Made by a program: the position numbers and the translations under genes. The notes below the pieces were generated by a model. It had not been told where the DNA came from, ran no database searches, and was given only the letters and a program-made list of their open reading frames with translations. This document shows, piece after piece, positions 24,904 to 34,074 of a DNA stretch of 64,000 nucleotides. How positions within the stretch are numbered: position 1 is the first letter of the stretch; each line of letters opens with the position of its first letter. Location: positions 122,125 to 186,124 of the forward strand of contig JAHQVT010000013.1 of assembly GCA_019634165.1 (NCBI GenBank). The letters run 5' to 3'. Origin of the DNA: Rhodospirillales bacterium (lineage in GTDB: Bacteria > Pseudomonadota > Alphaproteobacteria > Rhodospirillales > Thalassospiraceae).

Positions 24904-26316
24904 ATGCCTTCCTTGCCAGATGCCGCGATCAATGACCTGACCGACCTTCTTGGCCCCAAGGGTCTTTGCAGTGATCAGGATGTTTTGCGCCAGCATAACC
25001 TTGAGGCACGTGGCAAGTTTGAAGGTCAGGCGGAACTTATCCTTTTCCCGGCCTCGACCGAGGAAGTGGCCAAGGCGGTTGGGATTTTAGCACAGCATAA
25101 CATCGCCATTGTCCCGCAAGGTGGCAATACCGGGCGCAGTGGCGGGGCGGTTGCCGATCAAAAACAGGTTCTTTTGAACCTGAAACGCATGAACCGCATC
25201 ATCGAAATTGATCCGCGCGATTTTACCGCTACGGTCGAAGCCGGTGCAATCCTTCAATCCATACAGAACGCCGCATACGAACATGAGCTGTTATTCCCCT
25301 TGTCGCTGGGTGCTGAAGGAAGCTGCCAGATTGGTGGTAATCTTGCGACCAATGCCGGTGGATTGAATGTTATTCGATATGGCAATGCGCGCGATCTTGT
25401 CTTGGGGCTTGAGGTTGTCTTGCCCGATGGCAGCATCTGGAACGGGTTATCGAAACTGCGCAAAGACAATACCGGGTATGACCTGCGTAATCTGTTTATC
25501 GGCTCCGAGGGAACGCTTGGTATTATCACCAAGGCGACATTGAAGCTGTTTGCCCAACCAAACCACATTGCCACCGCATGGGTGGCCGTGCCATCGCCCG
25601 AATGCGCGATTGACCTTCTCGCCCTTTCACGGCGCCATAGCGGGGATACGGTATCGGCGTTTGAATTGCTGAGTAACTTTGCCCATGATCTGTCGGTGAC
25701 CTATTTAGCGGACTTAACACCACCTTTGGAAACCAAGACAGATTGGCATGTCTTGATCGAATTAGCATCGTCGCGCCCCGATGATGATTTGCAGGGGCTT
25801 TTGGTGGATTTGCTGGGCAAGGCGGTTGAAATCGGTCTGGCAAGCGATGCCGCAATCGCCCAATCAGACACACAGCGTAAAAACCTGTGGGCCATCCGCG
25901 AAGGTGTTCCCCATGCGCAAGGGTTTGAAGGCGGATCGATCAAACATGATGTTTCGGTTCCGGTATCACGTGTGTCTGATCTTATTGAACGCGGCATTGA
26001 CGCCGCACAGGCCCTTATTCCGGGTATCCGTCCCTGCCCGTTTGGCCATGTTGGCGATGGCAACATCCACTTTAATTTCAGCCAACCTTTGGACATGGAA
26101 AAGCAGGACTATCTGGCACATTGGCAAAGCTTAAACACCGTCATCCACGACATTGTTGCCGATCTTGGCGGGTCGATTAGTGCCGAACACGGCATTGGCC
26201 AGCTTAAACGGGATGAGCTGGCCCATTACGCCAGTGACGAGAAGATGAAACTGCTGCGTGCGATCAAGGCGGCGATTGACCCGGACAACCGTCTTAATCC
26301 CGGTAAAGTCGTTTAG
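24904..26316 (+). CDS. FAD-binding oxidoreductase (GlcD/D-2-hydroxyacid dehydrogenase type)
   Basis: A 470-residue flavoprotein of the VAO/PCMH fold that oxidises D-2-hydroxyacids such as D-lactate, glycolate or D-2-hydroxyglutarate. The FAD domain shows VPQGGNTGRSGGAV (about 72-85) and FIGSEGTLGIITKATLKLF. The C-terminal domain has the metal/substrate motif FGHVGDGNIHFNF and then AEHGIGQLKRDEL. Single-gene enzymes of this size are closest to D-2-hydroxyglutarate or D-lactate dehydrogenases, but the substrate cannot be fixed from sequence. ATG at 24904 is chosen over TTG at 24889. Confidence 0.88.
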   Translation: MPSLPDAAINDLTDLLGPKGLCSDQDVLRQHNLEARGKFEGQAELILFPASTEEVAKAVGILAQHNIAIVPQGGNTGRSGGAVADQKQVLLNLKRMNRIIEIDPRDFTATVEAGAILQSIQNAAYEHELLFPLSLGAEGSCQIGGNLATNAGGLNVIRYGNARDLVLGLEVVLPDGSIWNGLSKLRKDNTGYDLRNLFIGSEGTLGIITKATLKLFAQPNHIATAWVAVPSPECAIDLLALSRRHSGDTVSAFELLSNFAHDLSVTYLADLTPPLETKTDWHVLIELASSRPDDDLQGLLVDLLGKAVEIGLASDAAIAQSDTQRKNLWAIREGVPHAQGFEGGSIKHDVSVPVSRVSDLIERGIDAAQALIPGIRPCPFGHVGDGNIHFNFSQPLDMEKQDYLAHWQSLNTVIHDIVADLGGSISAEHGIGQLKRDELAHYASDEKMKLLRAIKAAIDPDNRLNPGKVV

Positions 26317-26390
26317 GGCCGCAGCGCCTGCATCACCAACGGCACTGGCACTGGACTGGCACCACCACCTATCCCCACAACTCCCGCATA

Positions 26391-26419
26391 GAAAAAGGGC
26401 GCCCCATTGGGACGCCCTT
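26391..26419. terminator. Convergent terminator
   Basis: Stem AAGGGCG/CGCCCTT with an 11-base loop. Its T run is on the minus strand, so it mainly serves the acid phosphatase gene. The flavoprotein gene ends 75 bases to its left. Confidence 0.75.
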
Positions 26420-26445
26420 CTGAATATGTATTAATCGGGTAAAGC

Positions 26446-27300
26446 TTATTCGCCCGGACCAGCCCACGGGTCCATGGCGTCAAGCTTGTCCTGACGACGC
26501 TGTTCGCCGGATTTTTTCCAGTCGCCACCGAATGCTGCGGATTCCCACGAACCGTAGCTTGGGTTTGGCAACATGAACCAACGTTCACCCCAATAGGTGC
26601 TGTATTTGTTCATCACATCAAGACGTTCAGCAACGGTACCGTCGATCTCGTCGGTGAAGTCACCGAAGTTATCACCAAACATCATGATCACGCGGTAATC
26701 ATCAACAACGGCCTGACGGCGCGGGGTTTTGTTAGAGCCCCAAGTTTCGATTTCACCGCGCAGCATGACGTGTTTTTCATCTGCGAACGGGAAACCATAT
26801 TTTTTAAGGTTTTCAATCGTCGGTGCTTCTTCCGGTGCCTTACGGTTCGACACATAGAAGACTTCAACGCCGTGTGCAGCAGCAGCTTTGGTAAATTCAA
26901 GCGCACCCGGTGTCGGGGTCGAAATCATATCATGAACGAATTTCGCCCAGGTTTTTGAACTGTAATACGTGCTTTCGGTCACAACCCATGCCTGATAGGC
27001 AGAGTTATCAAGAACAGTTTCATCAACGTCCAGAATAACGGCTGGCGGCTTAGTCATATAGTTGCCGTCCTGCTCAAGGGCAGCCGTCCAGCTATGATCG
27101 CCGATTGCCGCATCGAGCAAACGGGTCGCGCCAGCAAAGACTGACATCGCGGTCGTTTTATATTCGACAGAGGTCTGCAGCCAAAGCGTTCCGTTCAAAC
27201 CATCATTCTGTGCTGGCTCTTGCGCCTGTGCGCCAAATGCAACAAGCGCACTGGTTGCCACAATGGCAGCAACGCCGAATGATCTAGCGATAAAAGTCAT
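26446..27300 (-). CDS. Exported HAD-superfamily acid phosphatase (class B/C, e(P4)-like)
   Basis: A 284-residue protein with a signal peptide (1-26, ending FGAQAQ) and no lipobox, so it is a soluble periplasmic phosphatase. HAD motif I is ILDVDETVLDN (about 86-96), motif II is YVSNRKA and the acidic motif IV is MMFGDNFGDF. The overall match is to the 5'-nucleotidase/acid phosphatase family (lipoprotein e(P4), plant VSP/HAD type). It probably releases phosphate from nucleotides or other esters. Start 27300 has GGGAG upstream. Confidence 0.87.
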   Translation of the reverse strand: MTFIARSFGVAAIVATSALVAFGAQAQEPAQNDGLNGTLWLQTSVEYKTTAMSVFAGATRLLDAAIGDHSWTAALEQDGNYMTKPPAVILDVDETVLDNSAYQAWVVTESTYYSSKTWAKFVHDMISTPTPGALEFTKAAAAHGVEVFYVSNRKAPEEAPTIENLKKYGFPFADEKHVMLRGEIETWGSNKTPRRQAVVDDYRVIMMFGDNFGDFTDEIDGTVAERLDVMNKYSTYWGERWFMLPNPSYGSWESAAFGGDWKKSGEQRRQDKLDAMDPWAGPGE

Positions 27301-27384
27301 TTTAGTTCTCCCTGTTGGTTTCCCGTCCGGTGGAATGCTGACCACACAGACAAGATCGGACTAGAATGCCATCGCATTGCGGCA

Positions 27385-27422
27385 AAGAAAAAGCCTTTTT
27401 CCAAATCTGCTTGGAGAAAGGC
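27385..27422 (-). terminator. Terminator after acyP
   Basis: On the minus strand GCCTTTCTCCAA pairs with TTGGAAAAAGGC, with one mismatch, and a T run follows. It ends the minus-strand acylphosphatase transcript. Confidence 0.8.
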
Positions 27423-27463
27423 GTATTAAGTTATTTTGACAATAGCGCCAGAACACCGCTTAT

Positions 27464-27778
27464 TCAGGCTGTTGGCCGCTTTTCAAATGTATCGAACCCA
27501 TCTTCAAATACGGGTTCTTCATCAATTCGATCCACCCGCGCAAAGGTCGGCCCATCATAGCAGGCCGTGATCATGGATCGCACTGCATCCACCGGACCAC
27601 AAAAAACCGCCTCTACCGATCCATCATCCCGATTGCGCACCCAGCCGGTCAAGTGACGTTTAGTGGCTTGCTCCACCGTCCAAGCACGATACCAAACACC
27701 CTGTACCCGGCCCTTAATCCGAACATGGAGGGAAATATCCCCCGAACCCGTTGCAGGATCGGAACGTGTATCGGTCAT
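27464..27778 (-). CDS. acyP: Acylphosphatase
   Basis: Hydrolyses carboxyl-phosphate bonds (acyl phosphates). The 104-residue protein has the family signature GRVQGVWYRAWT, which carries the catalytic Arg, and GWVRNRDDGSVEAVF, which carries the catalytic Asn. A 15-residue N-terminal tail precedes the domain. It is downstream of the DUF1244 and HAD genes on the same strand and is probably the last gene of that unit. Confidence 0.93.
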   Translation of the reverse strand: MTDTRSDPATGSGDISLHVRIKGRVQGVWYRAWTVEQATKRHLTGWVRNRDDGSVEAVFCGPVDAVRSMITACYDGPTFARVDRIDEEPVFEDGFDTFEKRPTA

Positions 27779-27836
27779 GTCTGGTCTCCTGCGTCACCTG
27801 TGCGTTACCTGTGCTCGCCTGAGCAATGCGTGCTTG

Positions 27837-28220
27837 TTACTTCGCACCGGGAATTTTGGCATGCAGGTGTGCTGTATCTTGAAACTTCTGTTTCTGTTCA
27901 TCGGATGCCGGGGCTTGATGGGTATCTTTCCATGCATCATAGGTCATGCCATAGACGACTTCACGCGCACCGTCATAATCCATCGCAACACCCTTTTCAC
28001 GGGCCGCGGCCAGATACCATTTTGACAGGCAATTGCGACAGAACCCAGCAAGGTTCATCAGATCAATATTCTGAACATCCTTACGGTCCTGAAGATGCGC
28101 GACCAAGCCCCGAAAAGCCGCAGCTTCAAGTTCAAGCTTGGTTTGTGGATCAAGGTCAGCAGCCGGACCATTGGCCATTACCGCTTCAGACGACATTTCA
28201 GAGCCAGCGCAATCAGACAT
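27837..28220 (-). CDS. DUF1244 domain-containing protein
   Basis: A 127-residue protein with the strongly conserved DUF1244 block VQNIDLMNLAGFCRNCLSKW, including the Cys-Arg-Asn-Cys pair, and AREVVYGMTYDAWK. The family is common in alpha- and gammaproteobacteria and has no established activity; the paired Cys suggest a metal or redox site. Start 28220 has GGGGAG upstream and overlaps the end of the HAD gene by 8 bases, so the two are coupled. The frame is open further upstream, inside the HAD gene, but without support. Confidence 0.88.
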   Translation of the reverse strand: MSDCAGSEMSSEAVMANGPAADLDPQTKLELEAAAFRGLVAHLQDRKDVQNIDLMNLAGFCRNCLSKWYLAAAREKGVAMDYDGAREVVYGMTYDAWKDTHQAPASDEQKQKFQDTAHLHAKIPGAK

Positions 28221-28947
28221 GTTCCATACTCCCCGCAGTTCGGTGTTCTTCAAGTTTCTCGATGATACCCGGTACATCGGCAATGGTTTCCGCCGTTACG
28301 ACATTTTCATTGTCGATTTCGGTCTGGTCGACCATTTCATGCACCCAGGTAATTTCATAGGGAATGTGGATCGCAGCCCCACCGCACGCAAGCACCGGCA
28401 AAATATCAGACTTCATTGAATTGCCGATCATGATCGCTTCATTCGGCTCGATACCATAGCGGCCAAAGATATTGCGATAGGTCAGCGGATCTTTTTCCGA
28501 AACGATCTCGATCCCGTCAAACAGATTTTCGAAGCCGGAACGGTCGATCTTAAGCTGCTGGGCGATCAGATCACCCTTGGTGATCAAAACCACTTTATAG
28601 CGCGGATCGTCGGAGTAGCGTTTAAGCACACTGTGCGCCCCGTCAATAATACGGGTCGGTGCGCGCAGCATCGATTTGCCGATTTCGGCCAGTTTATGAA
28701 TGTCTTCGGCTGTGATTTTTCGATCAGAAAGCTCGATCGCGGTTTCGATCATTGAAAGGGCAAAGCCCGTCACGCCATAACCATAGATCGAAAGATTGGC
28801 CAGTTCAGCCTGATAAAGCCGGTCATCAACCTGTTCAGCGGGAACATAATGCCCCAGCATTTCGCGTAATTGAACATGGGCTTCGCGAAACAGTGGCTCG
28901 TTATGCCACAGGGTATCATCACCATCAAAAGCAATCAGTTTATACAT
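28213..28947 (-). CDS. HAD family hydrolase
   Basis: A 244-residue phosphatase-like protein. It has HAD motif I FDGDDTLWHNE (about 7-17), motif II LITKGD, the motif III lysine near SEKDPLTY and motif IV IMIGNSMKSDI. The cap between motifs I and II is helical (HAD-IA type). Its substrate is unknown. ATG at 28947 is chosen because GAGG lies seven bases before it. The overlap with DUF1244 points to a shared operon with acyP downstream. Confidence 0.88.
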   Translation of the reverse strand: MYKLIAFDGDDTLWHNEPLFREAHVQLREMLGHYVPAEQVDDRLYQAELANLSIYGYGVTGFALSMIETAIELSDRKITAEDIHKLAEIGKSMLRAPTRIIDGAHSVLKRYSDDPRYKVVLITKGDLIAQQLKIDRSGFENLFDGIEIVSEKDPLTYRNIFGRYGIEPNEAIMIGNSMKSDILPVLACGGAAIHIPYEITWVHEMVDQTEIDNENVVTAETIADVPGIIEKLEEHRTAGSMEHV

Positions 28948-29115
28948 ATTCACGCCTCGTTTCTTGTTATTGGACGGCCATCGTCACACAGAGAACAGCC
29001 TCGACTAGCGACCTTATTGCAGCGCAAACGCGCCGTAAAGCCCCGTTGTTTGTATTTAATATTCATGATCGCATCCTGAAAGAGGGGGATCGCAGATCTT
29101 TGAACAGTGCATAAG

Positions 29116-29150
29116 AAAAGGCGCCAGCGAATATCTCGCCAGCGCCTTTA
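29116..29150 (-). terminator. Terminator of the pccB-pccA unit
   Basis: On the minus strand AAAGGCGCUGGCGA pairs with UCGCUGGCGCCUUU, with two G-U wobbles and a five-base loop, and a short T run follows. Confidence 0.75.
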
Positions 29151-29179
29151 TCAAGCATCACCAAGAAGGAGTTGGTTGC

Positions 29180-31180
29180 TTAGTCGTCTTTTTCAAATTC
29201 GATGATGATCGCATCGACCGACAGGTTCGCACCCTGTTCAGCGTGGATTTTTTTAACCACACCTTTGCTTTCGCATTTCAGGACGTTTTCCATTTTCATC
29301 GCTTCAAGAATGCAAAGTTCCTGCCCCGGCTGAACCGTCTGGCCTTCTTCGACCGAAACTTTCACCAGCAATCCCGGCATCGGGGAGAGCAAGAAGTTCG
29401 ACATATCTGGCGGTGCTTTGAACGGCATCAGTTTTTGAAGTTCTGCGACACGCGGCAGCAGCACCTTGAAGCTGCGCTGAATACCGTTCGATGACAGTCG
29501 GAAACCAATGCCATCAATGTCGATCTGCACACAGACCGGCGCGCCATCGATCTCGCCAACAAACATCGCATCACCGATTTTCCAATCCGATACTACGCCG
29601 TAACTGCGGTCGCCAATCGCAACAATGTAATCGCCGTTAACACCATCGAACTCAATATCAAACGGGGTGTGTTCATCGCCGCTGACGGCAACCCAGCTTT
29701 CGGCAACTTCCAGCGGATGGTCGCTCATTTGGCCGGTAATGCCGGAATTACGTTCGACATAACGCTGGTTAAGATAGGCCGCAACCACGATCAAGGTTGC
29801 CGGATCATCGTTTGGCAAATCATCGGCCGAGAAGCCATTTGGGTATTCTTCGGCAATGAAGTTGGTGGTGATGTTGCCGTCCTGGAACCGCTTATTGGCC
29901 ATAACAGCAGCCAAGAACGGGATATTGTGCGAAATCCCGCGGATGTAATAGGCATCAAGCGCACTGCGCATTTCGTCAATTGCCTGATCACGGGTTTCCC
30001 CATAAGTGATCAGTTTGGCAACCATCGGATCGTAATACATCGAAATTTCGCCGCCTTCAAAGACGCCGGTATCGACACGGACGGTGTCAGATTCCGCTGG
30101 CGGCTGATAGCGTACCAATCGCCCGGTTGATGGCAGGAATTCACGGAACGGGTCTTCGGCATAGACGCGGGTTTCCATCGCCCAGCCGGTTAGCGTTACC
30201 TCATCCTGTTTAAGGGTCAGTTCCTGACCATCGGCGATTTTGATCATCCATTCAACAAGGTCTTGGCCTGTGACAAGTTCTGTCACCGGATGTTCGACCT
30301 GAAGACGGGTGTTCATCTCAAGGAAATAGAAGTTCTTGTCCTTATCGACGATGAATTCCACCGTCCCGGCCGAACAATAATCAACCGCACGTGCGAGTGC
30401 CACAGCCTGTTCGCCCATGGCTTTGCGGGTGGCCGGATCAATGAACGGTGATGGGGCTTCTTCGACGACCTTTTGATGGCGGCGCTGAATGGAGCATTCG
30501 CGTTCGCCCAAATAAATGGCATTGCCGTGTTTATCGGCCAGCACCTGAATTTCGATATGGCGCGGTTCTTCGACGAACTTTTCAACAAAGACGCGATCAT
30601 CGCCAAACGAGCTTGCGGCTTCGGAGGTTGCGCGTTCGAAACCTTCGCGGCATTCGGCGTCATTGCGCGCAATACGCATACCCTTACCGCCACCGCCAGC
30701 CGACGCCTTAAGCATCACCGGATAGCCGACTTCATTGGCAATTTTAACCGCCTCATCGGTATCCTTGATCACGCCCATATAGCCGGGAACAGTTGAAACA
30801 CCGGCATCTGCTGCGATCTTTTTAGACGTGATTTTATCGCCCATGGCGGCAATTGCGCCGTTTGGCGGGCCGATAAAGGCAATCTTTTCGGCATCTAGCG
30901 CCTTGGCAAAGGCCTGATTTTCCGACAGGAACCCATAACCGGGATGAACCGCCTGTGCGCCCGCGGACTTACAGGCAGCAATGATCTTGTCGATAATCAG
31001 ATAAGACTGGTTGGTCGGGGCCGGACCGATATGCACGGCCTCATCAGCCATTTGCACATGAAGGGCTGATTTATCCGCGTCGGAATAAACCGCAACGGTT
31101 TTGATGCCCATTTTGCGGGCTGATTTGATCACACGGCAGGCAATTTCACCGCGATTGGCAATCAGGATTTTCGTAAACAT
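29180..31180 (-). CDS. pccA: Propionyl-/acetyl-CoA carboxylase alpha subunit (biotin carboxylase + biotin carrier)
   Basis: ATP-dependent carboxylation of biotin for acyl-CoA carboxylation; in this family the product enters the methylmalonyl-CoA route. The 666-residue chain has the biotin carboxylase domain (about 1-450: MFTKILIANRGEIACRVI, KASAGGGGKGMRIA, ERECSIQRRHQKVVEEAPS), the BT linker and a C-terminal biotinyl domain with Lys629 in EAMKMEN. The size fits PccA rather than AccC, which lacks the carrier domain. It lies 27 bases after pccB. Confidence 0.93.
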   Translation of the reverse strand: MFTKILIANRGEIACRVIKSARKMGIKTVAVYSDADKSALHVQMADEAVHIGPAPTNQSYLIIDKIIAACKSAGAQAVHPGYGFLSENQAFAKALDAEKIAFIGPPNGAIAAMGDKITSKKIAADAGVSTVPGYMGVIKDTDEAVKIANEVGYPVMLKASAGGGGKGMRIARNDAECREGFERATSEAASSFGDDRVFVEKFVEEPRHIEIQVLADKHGNAIYLGERECSIQRRHQKVVEEAPSPFIDPATRKAMGEQAVALARAVDYCSAGTVEFIVDKDKNFYFLEMNTRLQVEHPVTELVTGQDLVEWMIKIADGQELTLKQDEVTLTGWAMETRVYAEDPFREFLPSTGRLVRYQPPAESDTVRVDTGVFEGGEISMYYDPMVAKLITYGETRDQAIDEMRSALDAYYIRGISHNIPFLAAVMANKRFQDGNITTNFIAEEYPNGFSADDLPNDDPATLIVVAAYLNQRYVERNSGITGQMSDHPLEVAESWVAVSGDEHTPFDIEFDGVNGDYIVAIGDRSYGVVSDWKIGDAMFVGEIDGAPVCVQIDIDGIGFRLSSNGIQRSFKVLLPRVAELQKLMPFKAPPDMSNFLLSPMPGLLVKVSVEEGQTVQPGQELCILEAMKMENVLKCESKGVVKKIHAEQGANLSVDAIIIEFEKDD

Positions 31181-31207
31181 GGATGTCTCCCAATATGTCT
31201 TGGCGGC

Positions 31208-32740
31208 TTACAACGGAATGTTGCCGTGTTTCTTTTCCGGGTTCTTGATGTCTTTGTTGCGCAGCATGGCAAGTGACTTGCAAACGCGACGGCGCGTGCC
31301 GTGCGGCATGATCACATCATCAATGAAACCCTTACGACCCGCGACGAACGGGTTGGCGAATTTTTCGCGGTATTCTTCGGTGCGCGCTTCGATCTTGGCC
31401 GGATCATTCATATCCGCCCGGAAGATGATTTCCACCGCACCCTTTGGCCCCATCACGGCAATTTCGGCCGTTGGCCAAGCATAATTGACATCCCCGCGCA
31501 GATGTTTGGACGCCATAACGTCATAGGCCCCGCCATAGGCTTTGCGCGTGATCACGGTGACTTTTGGTACTGTTGCCTCGGCATAGGCATAGAGCAGCTT
31601 CGCACCATGCTTGATGATCCCGCCATATTCCTGTGCCGTTCCCGGCATAAAGCCCGGAACATCAACAAAGGTCACAATCGGAATGTTATAGGCATCGCAG
31701 AACCGCACGAAACGGGCTGCTTTCTTGGAGCTATCAATATCAAGGCAGCCGGCCAGAACCATTGGCTGGTTGGCGACCACACCGACCGTGCGCCCGTCCA
31801 TGCGGGCCATACCGATGATGATGTTTTTGGCGTAATCAGATTGGATTTCAAAGAAATCGCCTTCATCAACAACCTTGGTGATCAATTCCTTCATGTCATA
31901 GGGCATGTTGGGGTTTTCAGGCACCAAGGTATCAAGCGAAATATCATCACGCGTGATCGGGTCTTCGCACAGATGGGCTGGTGGTTCGTCCTTGTTACAC
32001 AGCGGTAAGAAGTCCATGAAACGCCGGGTCTGAAGCAAAAGATCAACGTCATTGTCAAAGGCAAGGTCCGCCACACCCGACACACTGGTATGGGTTGTTG
32101 CCCCGCCAAGTTGTTCATGGGTGACTTCTTCATGAGTGACGGTTTTGACAACATCCGGCCCCGTCACGAACATGTAGGAGCTGTCCTTGACCATAAAGAT
32201 AAAGTCGGTCATGGCCGGGCTATATACAGCACCACCGGCACATGGGCCCATGATCAGGGAAATTTGCGGAATAACGCCCGATGCTTCGACATTGCGTTGG
32301 AACACATCAGCATAACCGGCAAGACTTTCGACACCTTCCTGGATACGCGCCCCGCCCGAATCATTGATCCCGATCACTGGCGCGCCGACTTTCATCGCCT
32401 GATCCATGATCTTGCCGATCTTACGGGCATGTGCGCCCGAAAGTGCACCGCCAAAAACGGTGAAATCTTGTGAAAAGACAAAGACCAGACGCCCATTGAT
32501 CGTGCCGTGACCGGTGACCACACCATCGCCGGGAATGCGGTTTTCGGTCATGCCGAAATCCACACAATCATGTTCGACAAACATGTCCCATTCTTCGAAC
32601 GAACCCTCATCGAGCAGCACATCAAGCCGCTCACGCGCGGTAAGCTTGCCCTTGGCGTGCTGATTATCAATGCGGCGCTGACCACCGCCCATGGCGGCCT
32701 CCGCGCGTTTCGCTTCGAGTTTGGCGACGATATCTTGCAT
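31208..32740 (-). CDS. pccB: Propionyl-CoA carboxylase beta subunit (carboxyltransferase)
   Basis: Transfers CO2 from carboxybiotin to propionyl-CoA. The 510-residue crotonase-fold protein has [39 protein letters not shown] and [17 protein letters not shown], typical of PccB. Start 32740 ([12 protein letters not shown]) has AAGGAAAA upstream; the frame is open for 32 further codons that do not resemble the family. pccA follows at once. No transcription factor gene is adjacent. Confidence 0.94.
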   Translation of the reverse strand: MQDIVAKLEAKRAEAAMGGGQRRIDNQHAKGKLTARERLDVLLDEGSFEEWDMFVEHDCVDFGMTENRIPGDGVVTGHGTINGRLVFVFSQDFTVFGGALSGAHARKIGKIMDQAMKVGAPVIGINDSGGARIQEGVESLAGYADVFQRNVEASGVIPQISLIMGPCAGGAVYSPAMTDFIFMVKDSSYMFVTGPDVVKTVTHEEVTHEQLGGATTHTSVSGVADLAFDNDVDLLLQTRRFMDFLPLCNKDEPPAHLCEDPITRDDISLDTLVPENPNMPYDMKELITKVVDEGDFFEIQSDYAKNIIIGMARMDGRTVGVVANQPMVLAGCLDIDSSKKAARFVRFCDAYNIPIVTFVDVPGFMPGTAQEYGGIIKHGAKLLYAYAEATVPKVTVITRKAYGGAYDVMASKHLRGDVNYAWPTAEIAVMGPKGAVEIIFRADMNDPAKIEARTEEYREKFANPFVAGRKGFIDDVIMPHGTRRRVCKSLAMLRNKDIKNPEKKHGNIPL

Positions 32741-33021
32741 ATTGTGTTTTCCTTGCTGTGACCGGCCGTTCCACACATTTCGCCCAATGCACGGGTCCTG
32801 CGATTCAAATAGCATTATTCGGTACTGGAATGCCAATTATTTTTAGCACCGCAACATCCCCCTACTTTAAGACGCAAACGCTTGGTTTCCCTAGCGTAAA
32901 TGCAATAGATGAGAACGAGCTGGACTAAAGTCTAGAGCAGGAACAACCAAGCTTTTGAAAACTGACGGTCGAATACAGCCTCAAAAAGCCTCGTCCCAGC
33001 CCACCCCCAGCATCAAAGCAC
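32741..33021. other. Intergenic region upstream of pccB
   Basis: About 280 bases (346 between the two genes, including the terminator) with no gene that I can support. It must hold the pccB promoter on the minus strand. I see no clear operator palindrome. Confidence 0.4.
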
Positions 33022-33054
33022 AAAAAAGCAGGTGCTGTTTCAAACACCTGCTTT
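33022..33054 (-). terminator. Terminator of the ATP12-family gene
   Basis: On the minus strand AAAGCAGGTG pairs with CACCTGCTTT across a ten-base loop, followed by six T. Confidence 0.88.
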
Positions 33055-33086
33055 CGATATGACGATAAATGTCGCGTTACATTTTT

Positions 33087-33812
33087 CTAAGAAGACAGAA
33101 GACCAAGATACCGCCCGGTTGCCAGCAGCTCTGCCTTATGACGGTCACGCCGCGCAACGGCTTCGTGGTCTTCGCCCCATTGTTCGATGGCGTATTCTTC
33201 ATCAAGCATGGCGCATTTAAAAGCCGTCTGCGCATCGATCTGGCCTTTGAGGGTTGCAAGGCCAACAATCAACGAACCGGACACCGTGGTCAGGTTGTGC
33301 AAAGCTGTCAGATAGTAGTCATCAAAGCTTTCGACATGGTCTTGCAAACGCACCAAGGATTTGTCGTCCTGACTGATGGGCATCACGCCTTCGGTCACAG
33401 CCAATTCCACACCCAGTTCTTTTGCTGCCCAATCAAGAAGCGGCTGCCATGCCTTTGCCTGACGTTCAATCAGGTCTTCGGGGAATGTTGCCCGATAGCA
33501 TAACAGATCCGAGCGGCCATAACCGGTCAACTCCGCAACCACCACAGCACGATTGGGTGCCACGCGGTCAATCGCGGTTGCAGCCAATTGCATGATCGGC
33601 ATCGTCGATGGCAGAATTTTTTCGCCCTGTGCTTCCCATTCAGCAGCAATTTCTTTTGCCAGAACTTCGGTCGGCAACAGAAACTCGGCCTTCGCCGGGG
33701 TTTTCACAGCACGCCCATCAAGATGTACGCGCCAGCCCGAAGCACTGTCATCTGCAACTGCTTCGGCTTTTTTGTAGAATCGATTGATCGTTTTTGTAAC
33801 CATGATCGCCAT
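33087..33812 (-). CDS. ATP12 family F1-ATPase assembly chaperone
   Basis: A protein of about 241 residues of the ATP12 family, which assists assembly of the F1 alpha subunit; the family is shared by alphaproteobacteria and mitochondria. Matching segments are INRFYKKAEAV, WRVHLDGRAVKTPAKAEFLLPTEVLA, MPIMQLAATAIDR and SDLLCYRATFPEDL. The frame opens at 33929 but the first 39 codons are not family-like. ATG 33812 or 33803 is the likely start; AGG lies 3 or 12 bases upstream respectively, so the choice is uncertain. In relatives it lies next to the HAD/rluC block, from which it is separated here by about 5 kb. Confidence 0.88.
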   Translation of the reverse strand: MAIMVTKTINRFYKKAEAVADDSASGWRVHLDGRAVKTPAKAEFLLPTEVLAKEIAAEWEAQGEKILPSTMPIMQLAATAIDRVAPNRAVVVAELTGYGRSDLLCYRATFPEDLIERQAKAWQPLLDWAAKELGVELAVTEGVMPISQDDKSLVRLQDHVESFDDYYLTALHNLTTVSGSLIVGLATLKGQIDAQTAFKCAMLDEEYAIEQWGEDHEAVARRDRHKAELLATGRYLGLLSS

Positions 33813-33985
33813 ATGCCTAAAAGCGGCGCTCTGCGCAAGGGGTTTTAGCAGGCCGAGACCGCCAAATGAGCGATTATCAAGAATTTCTGTATAATTTTTG
33901 GTCAATTTGACCCATTGACCAAAAAACAAACAGCTCTACTGTGCGATATGGAAATTACAAACCCGCGAAAAGCGGGCGAATTCGC

Positions 33986-34010
33986 GACATGGCATGTACA
34001 TTGCTATGTC
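33986..34010. promoter_or_regulatory. Imperfect dyad upstream of the ABC importer operon
   Basis: GACAT and ATGTC at the ends, with TGTACA near the centre, form an imperfect palindrome 65 bases before the binding-protein start. It could be an operator. A CCCGC/GCGGG hairpin lies just upstream at 33962-33976. No regulator gene is adjacent. Confidence 0.3.
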
Positions 34011-34074
34011 ATCAGGGAATTTATTCGGGTTCAGGGTCGGCATAATCGGCCCGAAACAGGAGGCTTCTTATAAA

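Noticed and set aside
33930..34074. Possible TPP riboswitch before the THI5-like receptor
   Set aside because: The CUGAGA and ACCUGA-type thi-box segments are absent, and the receptor lacks the ThiY Cys motif.
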